Both the position numbers and the translations under genes were made by a program. A stretch of DNA of 64,000 nucleotides from Cercospora beticola (Eukaryota; Ascomycota; Dothideomycetes; Mycosphaerellales; Mycosphaerellaceae). A model generated the notes under the pieces. It did no database searches. It saw nothing but the letters and a program-made list of their open reading frames with translations, and had not been told where the DNA came from. Below, piece after piece: positions 1 through 13,488 of the stretch (the stretch's first letter is position 1; each line of letters opens with the position of its first letter). Location: contig NC_088941.1 in the NCBI RefSeq assembly GCF_033473495.1, positions 930,001 through 994,000 of the forward strand, in the 5' to 3' direction.

Positions 1-640
1 AGGCTATCGCCGCTACCCTTAAGCGCCTATAGAGTAACTCGGGCAAGTCCGCCGGCATTTTCTCTACGCCGAAGAAGGCTAGCGAGGCGCTAGCTACTAG
101 TATACTCTCCGCTAACGAGCTCGCGGCGACAAGTATAGGCCTCGCTATCTAGCGTAGTATATTCGAGCTAGAGTACGAGGTATATCTTATATCCTACTAG
201 TCGCTTGCTCCTCTCGTATAGTACTAACTCGTATAATAGAAGCTCCGCCTACTTAGTGCCTCTAGCGAGGCTCTAGACCTCGCCGTCGCCTCTGCCTACT
301 CTAGCTAGTCTACTTAGGACGAAGGAGAGCTCTCTAAGCTCGAGGTAGATAATAAGGAGGAGAGTAAGGAGGAGGATAATAATATAGACTTAGGCGTAGG
401 TAGCGAGTAGCCTATAGGCCTCGCGCTCTTCTTCTACTAGGCCCTCGTAGCACTCTTACGTCTCGCTAGCCCTAGGCTATATACTTCTATTACGCGTAGT
501 ATACGCTATACCTATAGGTACTATAAATAAATGCTTTCTCTCCTCTTATAACGTCTTAGTTTTCCAAATTCTCGTATCTTAGTAGTTCTCGTATCTTAGC
601 GATACTTAGCGTTTAGAATTCTTAGAATTCTCTACTATTC
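1..640. repeat. RIP-mutated repeat DNA, identity unresolved
   Basis: This stretch has the same texture as the retrotransposon next to it: TpA is very common, CpA and TpG are almost absent, CpG is kept, and every frame is broken by stops. A purine-rich tract on the minus strand at about 535-553 resembles a polypurine tract, and the chromodomain of the neighbouring element ends near 655, so the lower part could be its 3' LTR. However, I could not match it to the 5640-6400 side. On the plus strand bases 50-420 read as interrupted protein-like sequence with an acidic stretch at about 320-400, so part of it may be a second decayed element. Confidence 0.5.
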
Positions 641-699
641 TACTAACTACTAGTATTACTATTTCTTCCGCGGTTTCGCCTTATATATAGGCTACTTAG

Positions 700-3600
700 T
701 TTCGCGTTACGCCTCGAATATATTAAGTACCTCGTAATCTCCGATATATTCTACTAGCTCTAAGGTATCGTATTCCTCCGGCTACCTACGCTATCGAACT
801 AGGTACTTCTTTACGCCTTTCTCTATATAGCTTTCTAGTATCCTCTCGACTTCCTATTCGCCTTACTCGTCTACGAGTAGTAGGCTAGTATCCTATATAT
901 CGCTGCCTCGCTAGAGTTCTAAAAGAGATACGTAGAAGATATTATAAATCCGCGAGCTAGTTAGTAGAACTAGGCGGTACGCCTGCTTTCCGACTACGTT
1001 AATAACCTTAAATAGTCTAGCGAATTTGTCCGCTAGCTTCTTCGATAGTATCTTTAACTAGAGGTTCTTTATAGATAATAGGACTAAGTCGCTAACCTTA
1101 AATTCTATCGGCTAGTACTTCTAATTAAAGTACTTAGCCTAAGATTCGCTTACTTATTACTAGCGCTTAGTTAGCTCTTCGTAGTTCTACTTTAACCTTT
1201 CTATAGCATTCTTTACTACTAGTACCTCTCTCTAAAGAAGTGCGTTCCGAGCTTCGCCTACGTCCCTCTTATACGTTTCTATAGAAAGGTCTAGATTAAA
1301 CCTATATACTACTCGAAACGGCGATATCTTAAGCGTAGTATTCGTACTATTATTATATACGAATTCCGCTAACGATAGGATAGACGCCTAGTCGTCCTAT
1401 CGCTTGCTATAATAGATACGTAGGTACTACTTAAGCGTCTAGTTTGCGCGCTCGGTTTAACTATTAGTCTACGAGTAGAATATAGTGCTTAGCCTGCGTT
1501 TAATATACGTCTCGTAGCAGAAGTCTAACTAGAACTAGCTAGTAAAGACTAAGCCTCTATCGCTTACGATACTAGCTAGTACGCTATATAGTCGTATTAC
1601 CTTATTAAGTAGGATGTCCGTAAGCTCTATACTAGTATAGCGCTTTGTCGTTCGGACGAAAGTTACTATCTTCGAGTAATAATCTACGATTACGAGGATC
1701 GCGTCGAAGATACGGCCGTTCTACTTACTAAGTAGAAGATCTATAATAAAGTCTATAGATAAATCCTTCTAAGGATAGTTAGGTAGCGGGAGCGTAGCTA
1801 TCTTGCTATAGGGGCGATAGCGCCTCGCTTTTGCCTTCTAATAGCTACTATACTACTCGACGTACTGCCTTACGTCGTTACTAACCTCCGGCTACTAGTA
1901 CTTCCGCTTAACTAACTCTACCGTCTTGTCCTTACTAAAATAGCTCGCTAGGACATCGTCGTAGTATATATAGATTACCTGCGTCCGTAATACTAGGTCG
2001 TTCGGCAGGTATAGGGCCTCTTCCCGGTATATATAGCTATCCTTAATAGTATATTTCTCGCTTACTATACCTTCGCGTTCGGCCTACTCGTATAGTACTT
2101 TTGCTTTCGGATCGAGCTATACTAATATAGTAGTATACCTAACAATTATATCCGAGACGTTAGCGTATAGCTGCTCTTACGTAGCAATAGCGCTAGCGAC
2201 TCGTAGAGGTAGAGCAAAGCTAAACGGACGAACCGAACGGTTAGCCGCCGCTATAATATACCTACTATCGGGCAGCGCTACCCTACTGCTCTTAGCCGCC
2301 GCTATAACTACCTTTAGAGTGTTTAACTAAGCCTAGCAAGTAGCTTTTATATAGGTAATAACTAGGCCGCTTATAGGTATAGTGCTCTATACCTAGAGTT
2401 TCTACTATAGTAATAGTAGGAGGTTGCTTATCTCCTTCGCCTCTCGTACGTAGTCGCTACGTCTAGATAGCGTATCGGCTAGGTTAAGCTTGCTAGCTCG
2501 ATAGCTAATAGTAAAATTAAAGAGAGCGAGGAATGTCGCCTACTTTACTTATCTACCTATTAACTACTTAACGCCTATAAATCCCTTAAGGTTAGTATAA
2601 TTAATAAGTACCTTAACCTTATACGTAGCGCCTTCGAGGTATAGTCGCTATGCCTTAAATACTTTAACTACTACGAGTAGTTCCTTATCGTAAACCTCGT
2701 AGTTATATTTAGCGTTAATTATCTTCTATAAGAAGAAGGCAATTAGATACTATTCCGCTTCGAATAGTTAGCTTAGGATACCGGCTACTACGAAGTCGGA
2801 AGCGTCGGTTTCGACTCGTAGGCGTAGCGTAGAGTTAAAGTGCCTTAGTAGTAGTATAGTCTAAAATCGATTCTTTAGCTTATAGAACGCCTGCTCCTTA
2901 GCTACTTCCTACTTAATTAGCCCTAGCTTCTTTCTATCCTTTATACCCTTTAATAGCGCTATTAAAGGTACTATAACTCTCGAATATTAGAAGATAAATC
3001 GATAGTAGAAGTTCGCGAATCTAAGGAAGGATTAAACCTCTATTAGTATAGTTAGAGTTAGCTATAAGGCGACTATAGCTACCCTACTTAGATCTATCGC
3101 TACGCTACTAGTAGTTACTACGAATCTAAGGAAGTCGACCTTTTTCTAGAAGAACTTATACTTAGAACGCTATATATAGAGTCTAAACTTACGGAGCCTC
3201 TTAAGTATAGCGCATATATCTCGTATATATTCCTCGCGTATCCTACTATAGATTAGGATGTCGTCTAGGTATACTATATAGCTTATATCGACTAGCTCTG
3301 CTAGCGTACGGTTAATATATACTTAGAACGTCGCTAGTACGTTCGTTAAGCCGAAGGGTATTACCTTATACTAGAAATAGCTATAGCGCGTGCGGAACGT
3401 AGTCTTCTAGCGGTTACTTAGCTTAATCCGAATACGGTAGTACGTATCGGCTAAGTCTAAGGACGTAAACTATACGGCTCCTATAAGCCTATCTAGCGTC
3501 TTACTAATTAGAGGTAGTAGATGCCGGTTCTTAATAGTAATCTCGTTTAGCCTATAGTAGTTAATATATAACCGTAGCTTGCTATTCTTCTTCGGTACGA

Positions 3601-4265
3601 ATAGGATAGGCGTACCCGCCTCGCTATCGGAACGCTCGATCTAATCGTACTTAAGTCCTGTCTTTAAGTACTCCTTAAGCTCGTCTAATTCTCGCCCCGA
3701 CTAGTAATATAGTAGACGGAATAGTAGTATAGTTCTAGGCCGTAGGTTAATCGTATACTCTATACTATTAACTAGCTTGCTTCTTATTTCCTCTATCGGA
3801 TTAAGAATATCGTTAAAATAACGGAACTCCTTAGAAATAGGCTTAACCTTACCGCCTATCTTACTTAGGCTTACCGCAAACACTACTAGTACCTTCTAAA
3901 GATCCTTAAAGAACTTATAGGCTTCTCGGACTTCGAACTTACTAAAATAATCGTTACTATATAGCTATTTATCTATAGCGCTACTAGCTAGTACGCGCTA
4001 AGTACGTCGCTATAGACGGCCTAAGATTACGTTAGGAGTTAGTATATTATATATATAGAAGATACTACCTATAGATCGCTCCTTACTACTAGAGTCTACG
4101 ATCTATATACGTATATAGTACGTACTATAATAGTGCCCTAATTTACTCGTAAAGGTAGTAACTAGTAGTAGGGCCGTATTCGGCCTTATTAGCAGGTTAT
4201 GCTATAGTATAAAGGCCCTTAATATTATATTAATATCCGTAGTATCGTCGAGAAGGAAAGTAGCC
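700..4265 (-). pseudogene. Decayed pol: protease, RT, RNase H, integrase, chromodomain
   Basis: Recognisable blocks on the minus strand: an altered protease active-site block near 4250, where the usual D-S/T-G triad now reads LDD; RT start AGTPILFVPKKN near 3575-3625, followed by LNEITIKNR; the RT catalytic motif VYLDDILIYS at about 3243-3275 with both aspartates kept; the RNase H motif ETDASDF at about 2790-2812; integrase core with IDFIIDL (first Asp), ILVIVDYYSK and SIVSDRG (second Asp) between 1787 and 1549; and a chromodomain with KYLVR and PEEYDTLELVEYIGD at 725-808. In-frame stops occur in every block. The RT stretch normally reading C-V-D-Y-R is Y-I-N-Y-Y-R here, as G-to-A or C-to-T change at TpG/CpA would produce. 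Confidence 0.85.
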
Positions 4266-5600
4266 GGCTTACTATCTAACTACGTTTCGACTTCTCCTTC
4301 TACGCGCGTCGCTAGTATACTCTAAACTAGTAGAGAGTTATCGCTATCTAGTTTAGCGCCGGTAACTCGCGTATTATCTCTAGCGCTTTAGCTTTTTTCG
4401 CTCTCTGCTTCTTTACTATAGTTACTCTACGAATAGCTAGCTTATTACTATCTTTCTTAAGGTTCGGGCAGTTAGGACTAATATAGCTAACCTCGTTATA
4501 TACGAAGTATATAGGTTGCTAGCTCTTGCCCTTGCCTTTGCCTCTACGTTTACTCTTCGGCTTACTACTATAGGTATCGTATTAGCCGCTAGTCGAACCG
4601 GAGGCCCTTTTATAAAAGGTATCGCTATCGGTACGCTTACGCTTAGCCTACTTGTTCTCGGTATTACTACGATAGAGCTTATAAGATATAGCCTTCTTAG
4701 CTTGCTCGAGGCGTCTTACTAGAGCGATAAGGTCGGTACGCTTATTAGAGACAATATAGTTCTTAATAATATCCTTACGTAGTAATAGCTTTAGTTTTAT
4801 AAGGAGCTAGCGTACTAGCTACGCCTTAGTATAGTTACCTAACTAAGACTCTAGGTTACTAAGATCTATTACGAACTATCGTACGCTCTAGCTCTTACTC
4901 TAGTATATATTCTCGTATTCTATAGTTACGAGGAGTATATAGTTCGCTTAATCCCCGACGATATCGTATAGGAATTAATAGAACCGAGACTAGGTATATC
5001 CTATAGATAGAACGCCTAGGTATTTATTATACTATACCTCTTACGCTTCGCCTACGAGATATATAATACCTATAATTACCTTCTAGTAATCTGTCGGAAA
5101 CCTCTTTAGTATAGCTATAAAGTTTACCTCGAAGGTATAGATAAATTCGCGTACCTCCTTTATAGTCTTACTCTTAAAGAGCTTAGGCGTACGTAGCTTA
5201 ATAGACTTATATAAGCTATACTCGTCGCTTTCGGAACGCACGCCGCTCGTATAACTTACAGACGCGCCGTCTTGCCGAGGTATTAGCTGTCCGAGGCCTA
5301 GCGCTATTACGCTTAGCCGTACTAGTAATTTAATTATCTATACTTCTCTTAGTAAGCGTTCGTTCTTAGCCTTAAGAGTACAGATCTCTAGCTATTCGTA
5401 TAACGTATTATTTTTAGCTTAGAGGCGCCTGCGTATTATATACGCGTTACTAGCGTCGTCGGTATTATCTATATCCTCGTCCTATTCCTCTTTAGCTTAT
5501 ACTATTCCGGATTCTAATATCTCTTCGATATAGCCTAATAGCTATCTATCGTTTAGTACGTCGTCGTCGCGATTAGTCCGCTAGGCGGATGCGTTTCGCG
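4266..5600 (-). pseudogene. Decayed gag with mutated CCHC zinc knuckle
   Basis: Upstream of the protease on the minus strand, bases 4510-4447 translate to a zinc-knuckle remnant of the form YFVYNEVSYISPNCP. The last cysteine remains. Two positions that should be Cys and one that should be His are Tyr or Val, consistent with RIP-type transitions. The region up to about 5600 would hold the gag capsid part, but it is too decayed to translate convincingly. A short plus-strand open frame at 4516-4722 lies here by chance and is not a gene. Confidence 0.6.
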
Positions 5601-5640
5601 TAAGTATAATAGACCTTAATAGATCGCTACTCTCGATAAG

Positions 5641-6405
5641 GTAGAAGAATTATAATTATAAGAGTAGAATATAGTAATATATTAAGTACCTCTAGACTCT
5701 CTATCTAGAGATATTAAGAATAATTCTTGCTTTCTTAGTTTATATACGTTCTACGTGCTTTTGTCCTGCGCTAAGTATAAGCGGTACTAGCTATTATGCC
5801 TTAACGCCTAATAAGCTACGCCTCTCGAGCTATATACTCCTAGCTCTTATACTTCCTTAGTACCTAGTTATATAACCTATATCTAGAGAAATTCTAGTTT
5901 TTATAGAATATCTAGAATAGTAGGTATCTTTATAAGCAGCTCTAAGTATAGTATAGAGTTAGATAGTTTATATTAGATACTCTGCTTTTAGACTTAAGGT
6001 TTCTAGAGAGCTCTAGAGCAGGGAGACTAGTCTGCCTTAGAGTCCTCTATTTTAGATAAAAGGCTCCTAGTAGCTAATTATCCTAGTATCTATAGGAGTA
6101 CTACTATTCCTTTCTTCTGTTTCTACTATCCTTACTCTTTCTTATTAAAGCCTTCCCTTAGGTATACTTAGTTCCTCCTCTTTAGCTTATTTAGAGCCTA
6201 GGTTACTACTCTAGCTTCTAGACCTATAGTAGTATTTACTACTTAGAAGGGCTATCCCGTAGTCGAGTATTAGAATCTTATAGTAGTTATACTACGCTAG
6301 CGTCGTCTTCGTGTTCTTAGAAGCTCTCTAATCTCTCTAGGTCGAAATTCTAGACTTTTTGTCGCCTTCTTCCTGCCTCTATAGGTATCTAGCCGCCCTA
6401 TACTT
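5641..6405 (-). repeat. Probable 5' LTR/leader side of the chromovirus, RIP-mutated
   Basis: Relative to the minus-strand element this lies upstream of gag, where the 5' LTR and primer-binding site belong. It keeps the RIP texture (TA-rich, CA/TG-poor) right up to about 6405, where normal composition starts. I could not identify a primer-binding site, a target-site duplication or a matching 3' LTR, so the assignment rests on position and composition only. Confidence 0.4.
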
Positions 6406-6753
6406 TGCTAGTATAGCCGAAGCTATCTGTTTCTACCTGCGACCGCGTAGAGGTATGCAATGGGACTTCGCAGGCGCAAAGTATATAACACGATGACAAA
6501 GAACATCCACACTGCTGAAGCCGGTGACTCAACACTGCACAGCCGCCGACCAACTGAAAGCAGACTGCGGTAAGTGCTGGAGAAGGTGGCAACGGTGGAT
6601 GCTCGGCCACAATTTCATTTCAGTTGCAGATATGACATCCAGCGAAGCCTTCGAGGGAGAAGATGATGGTGTGTCGAGCCAGGTGATATACAAGTCGTAT
6701 CGTACATTTTGCGCTGTACATCTGTTGCTAATATGCAGTGCTGTGGCATTGGT
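6406..6753. other. Intergenic, 3' flank of the mitochondrial gene
   Basis: First 350 bases of unmutated DNA after the repeat block. Short open frames exist on both strands, but none resembles a protein family. It probably holds the 3' untranslated region of the minus-strand gene ending at 6754. Confidence 0.5.
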
Positions 6754-7878
6754 CTAATCCCGAATCATCTTCTGCCACGACTCGAGTGCTACATAGTCGT
6801 ATGTTCCCTTCTCCGAGGCTCTGCTCTCTAACACAGCAGCCAGCCCAGACAGCCGTGCTTCATAGTTGGTAATGACCTGTCGCGCCTTCTCGGCCTGTGG
6901 CATTTTCTCACCCAGCATCTTGTTCGCAAGGAACGTGCCATGCAGGACGGGAATGGACTGCTGAAACGAAGTTTGCGGCCCTCTTTCTGACAAGTACAGG
7001 GCCTCTTCCGAGGGAGCGACATAGGCGTCGTCCATGCAGCTCAAAAGACGATCGGCATATCTATGCACGACGCCAGTGGTATCCTTGCCTTCTAGGTGCT
7101 TGTATGCGTGGACAGCAGCCAACTCCAGCATGACACCAAGGACCTTGGGACTTCTCCGTGGATCGTCTTTCCTTAGTCGTCCACCACCTCCATGCTCTTC
7201 GCTCTCTAGCATCAACGCGACCAGGTTCATTTCCTTCAGCGCCTTCTCAGTGTGTGCCTTGTCCCAATTCGTCCTCTGTGCCAGATCGCGGAAACCCTGG
7301 ATCAGCGTGTCCAGAACCTGAGGCGTCTTAAGCGACATTCCAGTCTTTTGACTCTGTTGCAGGATCGCGAGAATATGTGCGATCTTTCCCTGGTTCAGCG
7401 CCTTGCGCACAATCTTCGCTTGCATTCGCTCATCTACCGGCTTCTTCAGAATTTGGTTCGCCTGCAACAATTTGGCGACGTTGGTCCACGCTTTGTCATC
7501 TCTCGTCTCGAAGATCTGTTCCAGAGCTTGTTGCGTTAAGACTTTTCGAGCCGGACGGTCTGTCAATCGGTTTATCCATTGTAGTTCAATTTCCTCCCCT
7601 CCGAGCTCAATCGTCTGCGGGTTCTCCTTGAGATAATCTTTCTGCTTGGGCGAGAAGATGAGCTTTTGCTCGCGCTTGTTGAGAAATGCAGGCACGAGAT
7701 GCTTGTTGCGGAGGTTGGCTAGCGCATCGTTGAGGTCGTCGTTCGTTGTGTATGCAAAGGTCGGAAACTCGCGTGAGCGTGTAGTTGCTTGTGAAAAGGC
7801 GCGGCTGGCGATCTGCTGTGTCTCTTGCTGCGATGCACGATGGATGCGCAGAGCGCAACGCGTACATATTGAGATCAT
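6754..7878 (-). CDS. Predicted mitochondrial protein, family not recognised
   Basis: Single-exon frame, 374 residues from the Met at 7878. The frame stays open to a Met at 8037, but that codon is 1 base from the divergent RRP15 start. The internal Met begins a typical fungal mitochondrial presequence, rich in Arg, Ser and Gln with no acidic residues for about 35 positions (MISICTRCALRIHRAS), and leaves a normal 160-base promoter. After the presequence comes a conserved-looking charged region (FLNKREQKLIFSPKQKDYL) and then mostly helical sequence, as in proteins built of helical repeats that act on mitochondrial RNA or translation. No catalytic motif is visible. The localisation call is fair; the function is unknown. 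Confidence 0.75.
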   Translation of the reverse strand: MISICTRCALRIHRASQQETQQIASRAFSQATTRSREFPTFAYTTNDDLNDALANLRNKHLVPAFLNKREQKLIFSPKQKDYLKENPQTIELGGEEIELQWINRLTDRPARKVLTQQALEQIFETRDDKAWTNVAKLLQANQILKKPVDERMQAKIVRKALNQGKIAHILAILQQSQKTGMSLKTPQVLDTLIQGFRDLAQRTNWDKAHTEKALKEMNLVALMLESEEHGGGGRLRKDDPRRSPKVLGVMLELAAVHAYKHLEGKDTTGVVHRYADRLLSCMDDAYVAPSEEALYLSERGPQTSFQQSIPVLHGTFLANKMLGEKMPQAEKARQVITNYEARLSGLAAVLESRASEKGTYDYVALESWQKMIRD

Positions 7879-8038
7879 GGTCGCTGCGATGGGCGAATCA
7901 GTCCAATGGCAGCGCTGAAGGGATGGTGTTGCTCGGGGGAGAGAAAGTGGAGCGGAACAAATCCGCGGGCGAGCTTGAACTTTCGACTTTCTCACGACAC
8001 TTTTTCGAGCTGCACAGAAAATATTCCGTATCCTCACA
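7879..8038. promoter_or_regulatory. Shared promoter, mitochondrial gene / RRP15
   Basis: 160 bases separate the preferred start of the minus-strand gene (7878) from the RRP15 ATG (8039). Both genes must be driven from here. No TATA box is evident. One GCGATGGG (7886-7893) resembles the PAC element of ribosome-biogenesis promoters but is not an exact match. Confidence 0.5.
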
Positions 8039-9133
8039 ATGGCGCCGGCAGCTCAAAAAAGACAGTGGAAGAATGAAGCGGGAGAGAGGAGACCGAAAAA
8101 GAAAGTGAAGCGGGTCAAAAAGCAGGACGACTACTACAGCTCATCTGAAGATGAAGCGGATGGAGCGACGCAGAGAGCATCTGATGCGCCCAAAAACATG
8201 CCGAAGCGGGTCGCAAAGGTGGTAGAGACAGAGCCAACTGGAGGCAACTCATTACCTCTGGGCGAGAGGGTGCCGGGCAAGAACACCACCTCAAGACGAG
8301 AGAAGAAGAGCGTCCCACGACCGAAGCCTATTCTCAAGAAAGCTGCACCCGTCCAGATCTCCAAAGCAACGGCACCGCAAGCAGCAAGCGATAGCGAGGA
8401 AGACGAAGAAGATGAGGAGGATGATGCGGGTGTAGCAGTCGGCGATTTGGAGACAAATACAGCTTTGAATATGAACGTCGACGAGAGCTCAGCAGACGAT
8501 CTTGAGGACGAAGACGATGAGCCCAATCTCGACGACGCCGCTTCTTCCGGCGAAGACTCAGAAGCCGGAGACTCCGAATCTGAAGGCTCAGTGGCAACGT
8601 CGCAGGCATCCTCCACAAATCCGAGAAAGCAGAAAAAGCGCAACGATCCCGACGCGTTCGCGACCAGCATCACCAAAATTCTCTCCACGAAATTGTCCAC
8701 TGCTAAACGGCAAGACCCCGTTCTGTCACGCTCCAAATCTGCACTTGAAGCGAACAAAGCACTCGCGGACTCTAAACTCGAAGCCAAAGCTCGCGCCCAG
8801 ATCAAATCTGAGAAAAGAGCAGCGTTGGAGAAGGGCAGGGTCAAAGATGTGTTGGGTCTGGAAACAGCAGAAGTGGATACAGGCGCAGTATTAGAAGAGG
8901 AGAAGAGGCTGAAGAAGATCGCGCAAAGAGGTGTGGTGTTTATGTTCAATGCTGTGAGAAAAGCGCAAATTAGCGCTGAGGAAGAGAGGAGGAAGCTGCA
9001 AGGTGAGGGCGTTGTGGGCATGAAGAAGAGAGAAGAGAGGGTCAACGAAATGAGTAAGCAGGGCTTCTTGGATTTGATCAGTAGTGGGGGCAAGCAGCAG
9101 CAGAAGCAAGTTGGGGCGATGGAGGAAGCGTAA
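8039..9133 (+). CDS. RRP15: Ribosomal RNA-processing protein 15 (Rrp15)
   Basis: 364 residues, single exon. Rrp15 is a nucleolar factor of pre-60S particles needed for cleavage in ITS1 and maturation of 25S and 5.8S rRNA. The N-terminal half is a nucleolar-type linker: Lys/Arg blocks (RRPKKKVKRVKK, residues about 18-29) followed by long Glu/Asp/Ser tracts. The conserved domain starts near residue 200 (NDPDAFATSITKILSTKLS) and runs through the KDVLGLE and EKRLKKIAQRGVVFMFNAVRKAQ blocks to the FLDLI motif near residue 345, matching the Rrp15p family in order and spacing. It is divergently paired with a mitochondrial gene. Expression in step with other ribosome-biogenesis genes is expected but not shown by the sequence. 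Confidence 0.93.
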   Translation: MAPAAQKRQWKNEAGERRPKKKVKRVKKQDDYYSSSEDEADGATQRASDAPKNMPKRVAKVVETEPTGGNSLPLGERVPGKNTTSRREKKSVPRPKPILKKAAPVQISKATAPQAASDSEEDEEDEEDDAGVAVGDLETNTALNMNVDESSADDLEDEDDEPNLDDAASSGEDSEAGDSESEGSVATSQASSTNPRKQKKRNDPDAFATSITKILSTKLSTAKRQDPVLSRSKSALEANKALADSKLEAKARAQIKSEKRAALEKGRVKDVLGLETAEVDTGAVLEEEKRLKKIAQRGVVFMFNAVRKAQISAEEERRKLQGEGVVGMKKREERVNEMSKQGFLDLISSGGKQQQKQVGAMEEA

Positions 9134-12087
<2,954 letters not shown>

Positions 12088-12681
12088 TGGTGGAGGTGGA
12101 TCGCTTCTTGGAGTTCGCGGCGAAAATGATCAAACCATTCCAGAATTAGATCACAGAGCGGTGTGACGTTGTCCGGCCGCTTGCATTGCCCTGCAGGAGC
12201 ATTATGGCAATCTGTATCACGGCTAAGCACACTATCGTAGGATGCATCCTGCAATGCAGCTCAAACGGGTCTTTCGGCATGCACTGACTCGTTCCATGCT
12301 TATGGGAAAGTTTCGACCTTTCTCGCTTCGATGTTACAAACCCTGATGGGCCGTGCAAATGCTTGTAGAAGAAAGGTCCACTGTGTCTGCAGTCGTGGAC
12401 TGGACAAGTCTCCGAGTAGTGGTGGTCGTTGACCAGCGTGACGATGGCTACATGTGGTTAAATGAGAAGACGTTACCACAGCTCCAGTACAGCAGAGCGT
12501 AGCACGATGCCCAGGATTCTAGCCCTTAGCGTGGTGGCCAGAGTAGACGGCCGTACCATAAGGCTGGGGAGTGGCGTGAGCAGGTATATAGATACTCATC
12601 ATTCATCATTCATCATCTGTCGTCTACACCATTCGTGTGCACTAAAGCACCAGCGCTGTTACACAGGGACTCTAAGCAAGC
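12088..12681. other. Convergent intergenic space with a short tandem repeat
   Basis: Separates the 3' ends of the sulfatase (plus) and the SGNH esterase (minus). It contains three perfect head-to-tail copies of the heptamer TCATCAT at 12596-12616. No gene is supported; open frames here read through the 3' flanks of both genes. Confidence 0.6.
12596..12616. repeat. Tandem heptamer TCATCAT x3
   Basis: Three exact contiguous copies of a 7-base unit in the convergent space between two genes. It is a minor minisatellite, potentially length-variable between strains. Confidence 0.8.
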
Positions 12682-13488
12682 TCAATACCATCCTTTGCCG
12701 GAATTGTCATTCAGTGCCTTCAGCCACACGTGTGACATCTTGACGTAACCATTGTCATTTGGGTGGAGCTTATCAGACATGTCCGCAGGTGTAAGAGCTT
12801 TCGACATGTCTGCATGTGCAACCCTCATGCCCTGCCCAGCGAGGCGCTGAACCATACCTGCGAGTTTTCGATCAGCTTGGAACATAGTCTAGTCTTGACC
12901 TGTGTTCTAGTTACCCACCTGGAATTTGAGCATTCAGTTTCTGTACATTGGCATTGACGTTACCGTCAGTACTTGCAATGATTGAGGCCACAATGACAGT
13001 CGCCTGTGGCCACAAGGTGGTGAGACGTCTAGTGAGCGTCTCCAACCTCGTGCGCAAGTCATCGCCGCTGACGGGATTTTGTTGGCAGTCGTTCGTTCCT
13101 GCGTGAAGCAGAATGACTTTAGGATTGTATCCGTGCGAATGGGCTGTTTCGGCAAATCCTTGGATATCATGGATCCACCGACCCGGGTAGCCTTCGTTGT
13201 CGTTGTCGTTCATTTTACCATTGTGCTGTGATCCGACGAAATCGACACGAGCTCCATATTTCCCAAGTGCCCATAGCAAGTTGCCGCGATATCCATTCCC
13301 GTCTGAACTGCCTGTTCCCCACTGTTCGAGCACAAAGTCAGCTTGCGTCTTGAGCTATTATCGATCTGCCTTACCGTGATGCTGTCACCCAGAGGCATCA
13401 AGGAGAACGAATGTCCTTTGAGAGTAGCGAGGGCATGGCTCGCAAGCGTAACGAGGAGAGCCAAGTTGGTTGGACTGATAACAAACAT
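12682..13488 (-). CDS. Secreted SGNH/GDSL-type esterase, 3 exons
   Basis: 230 residues from exons 13488-13375, 13321-12919 and 12857-12682 (introns of 53 and 61 bases). A hydrophobic N-terminus ending in SHALA predicts secretion. Catalytic blocks are all present: GDSIT with the nucleophile Ser at about residue 36, a Gly in block II (NGYRGNL), GTND with the oxyanion Asn at about 115, and the DKLH pair (Asp about 201, His about 204) near the C-terminus. This is the compact fungal SGNH group that includes acetyl-xylan and rhamnogalacturonan acetylesterases; the substrate cannot be read off. The second intron could look like coding sequence because a Met follows it closely, but only the acceptor at 12858 restores NAQIPGMVQRL, the expected helix. 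Confidence 0.88.

Larger units (their letters stand above)
641..5640 (-). mobile_element. RIP-inactivated Ty3/Gypsy chromovirus (internal region)
   Basis: Minus-strand retrotransposon. Read from high to low coordinates it keeps the Gypsy order: gag zinc knuckle (about 4450-4510), aspartic protease (about 3990-4265), reverse transcriptase (about 3200-3640), RNase H (about 2770-2825), integrase (about 1550-1790) and chromodomain (725-808). The terminal chromodomain places it among chromoviruses, whose integrase tail directs insertion to particular chromatin. No long open frame survives. Many stops and substitutions fit C-to-T change at CpA on either strand (Trp, Gln and Arg codons become stops; Cys and His become Tyr), the mark of RIP. 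LTR borders could not be fixed because no matching terminal repeat was found by eye. Confidence 0.88.

Noticed and set aside
4516..4722. Plus-strand open frame of 68 codons with membrane-like composition
   Set aside because: It lies antisense to the decayed gag of the chromovirus, and its composition is produced by RIP-skewed bases.
7879..8037. N-terminal extension of the mitochondrial gene to a Met at 8037
   Set aside because: It would leave one base between divergent start codons, and a classic presequence begins at the internal Met at 7878.
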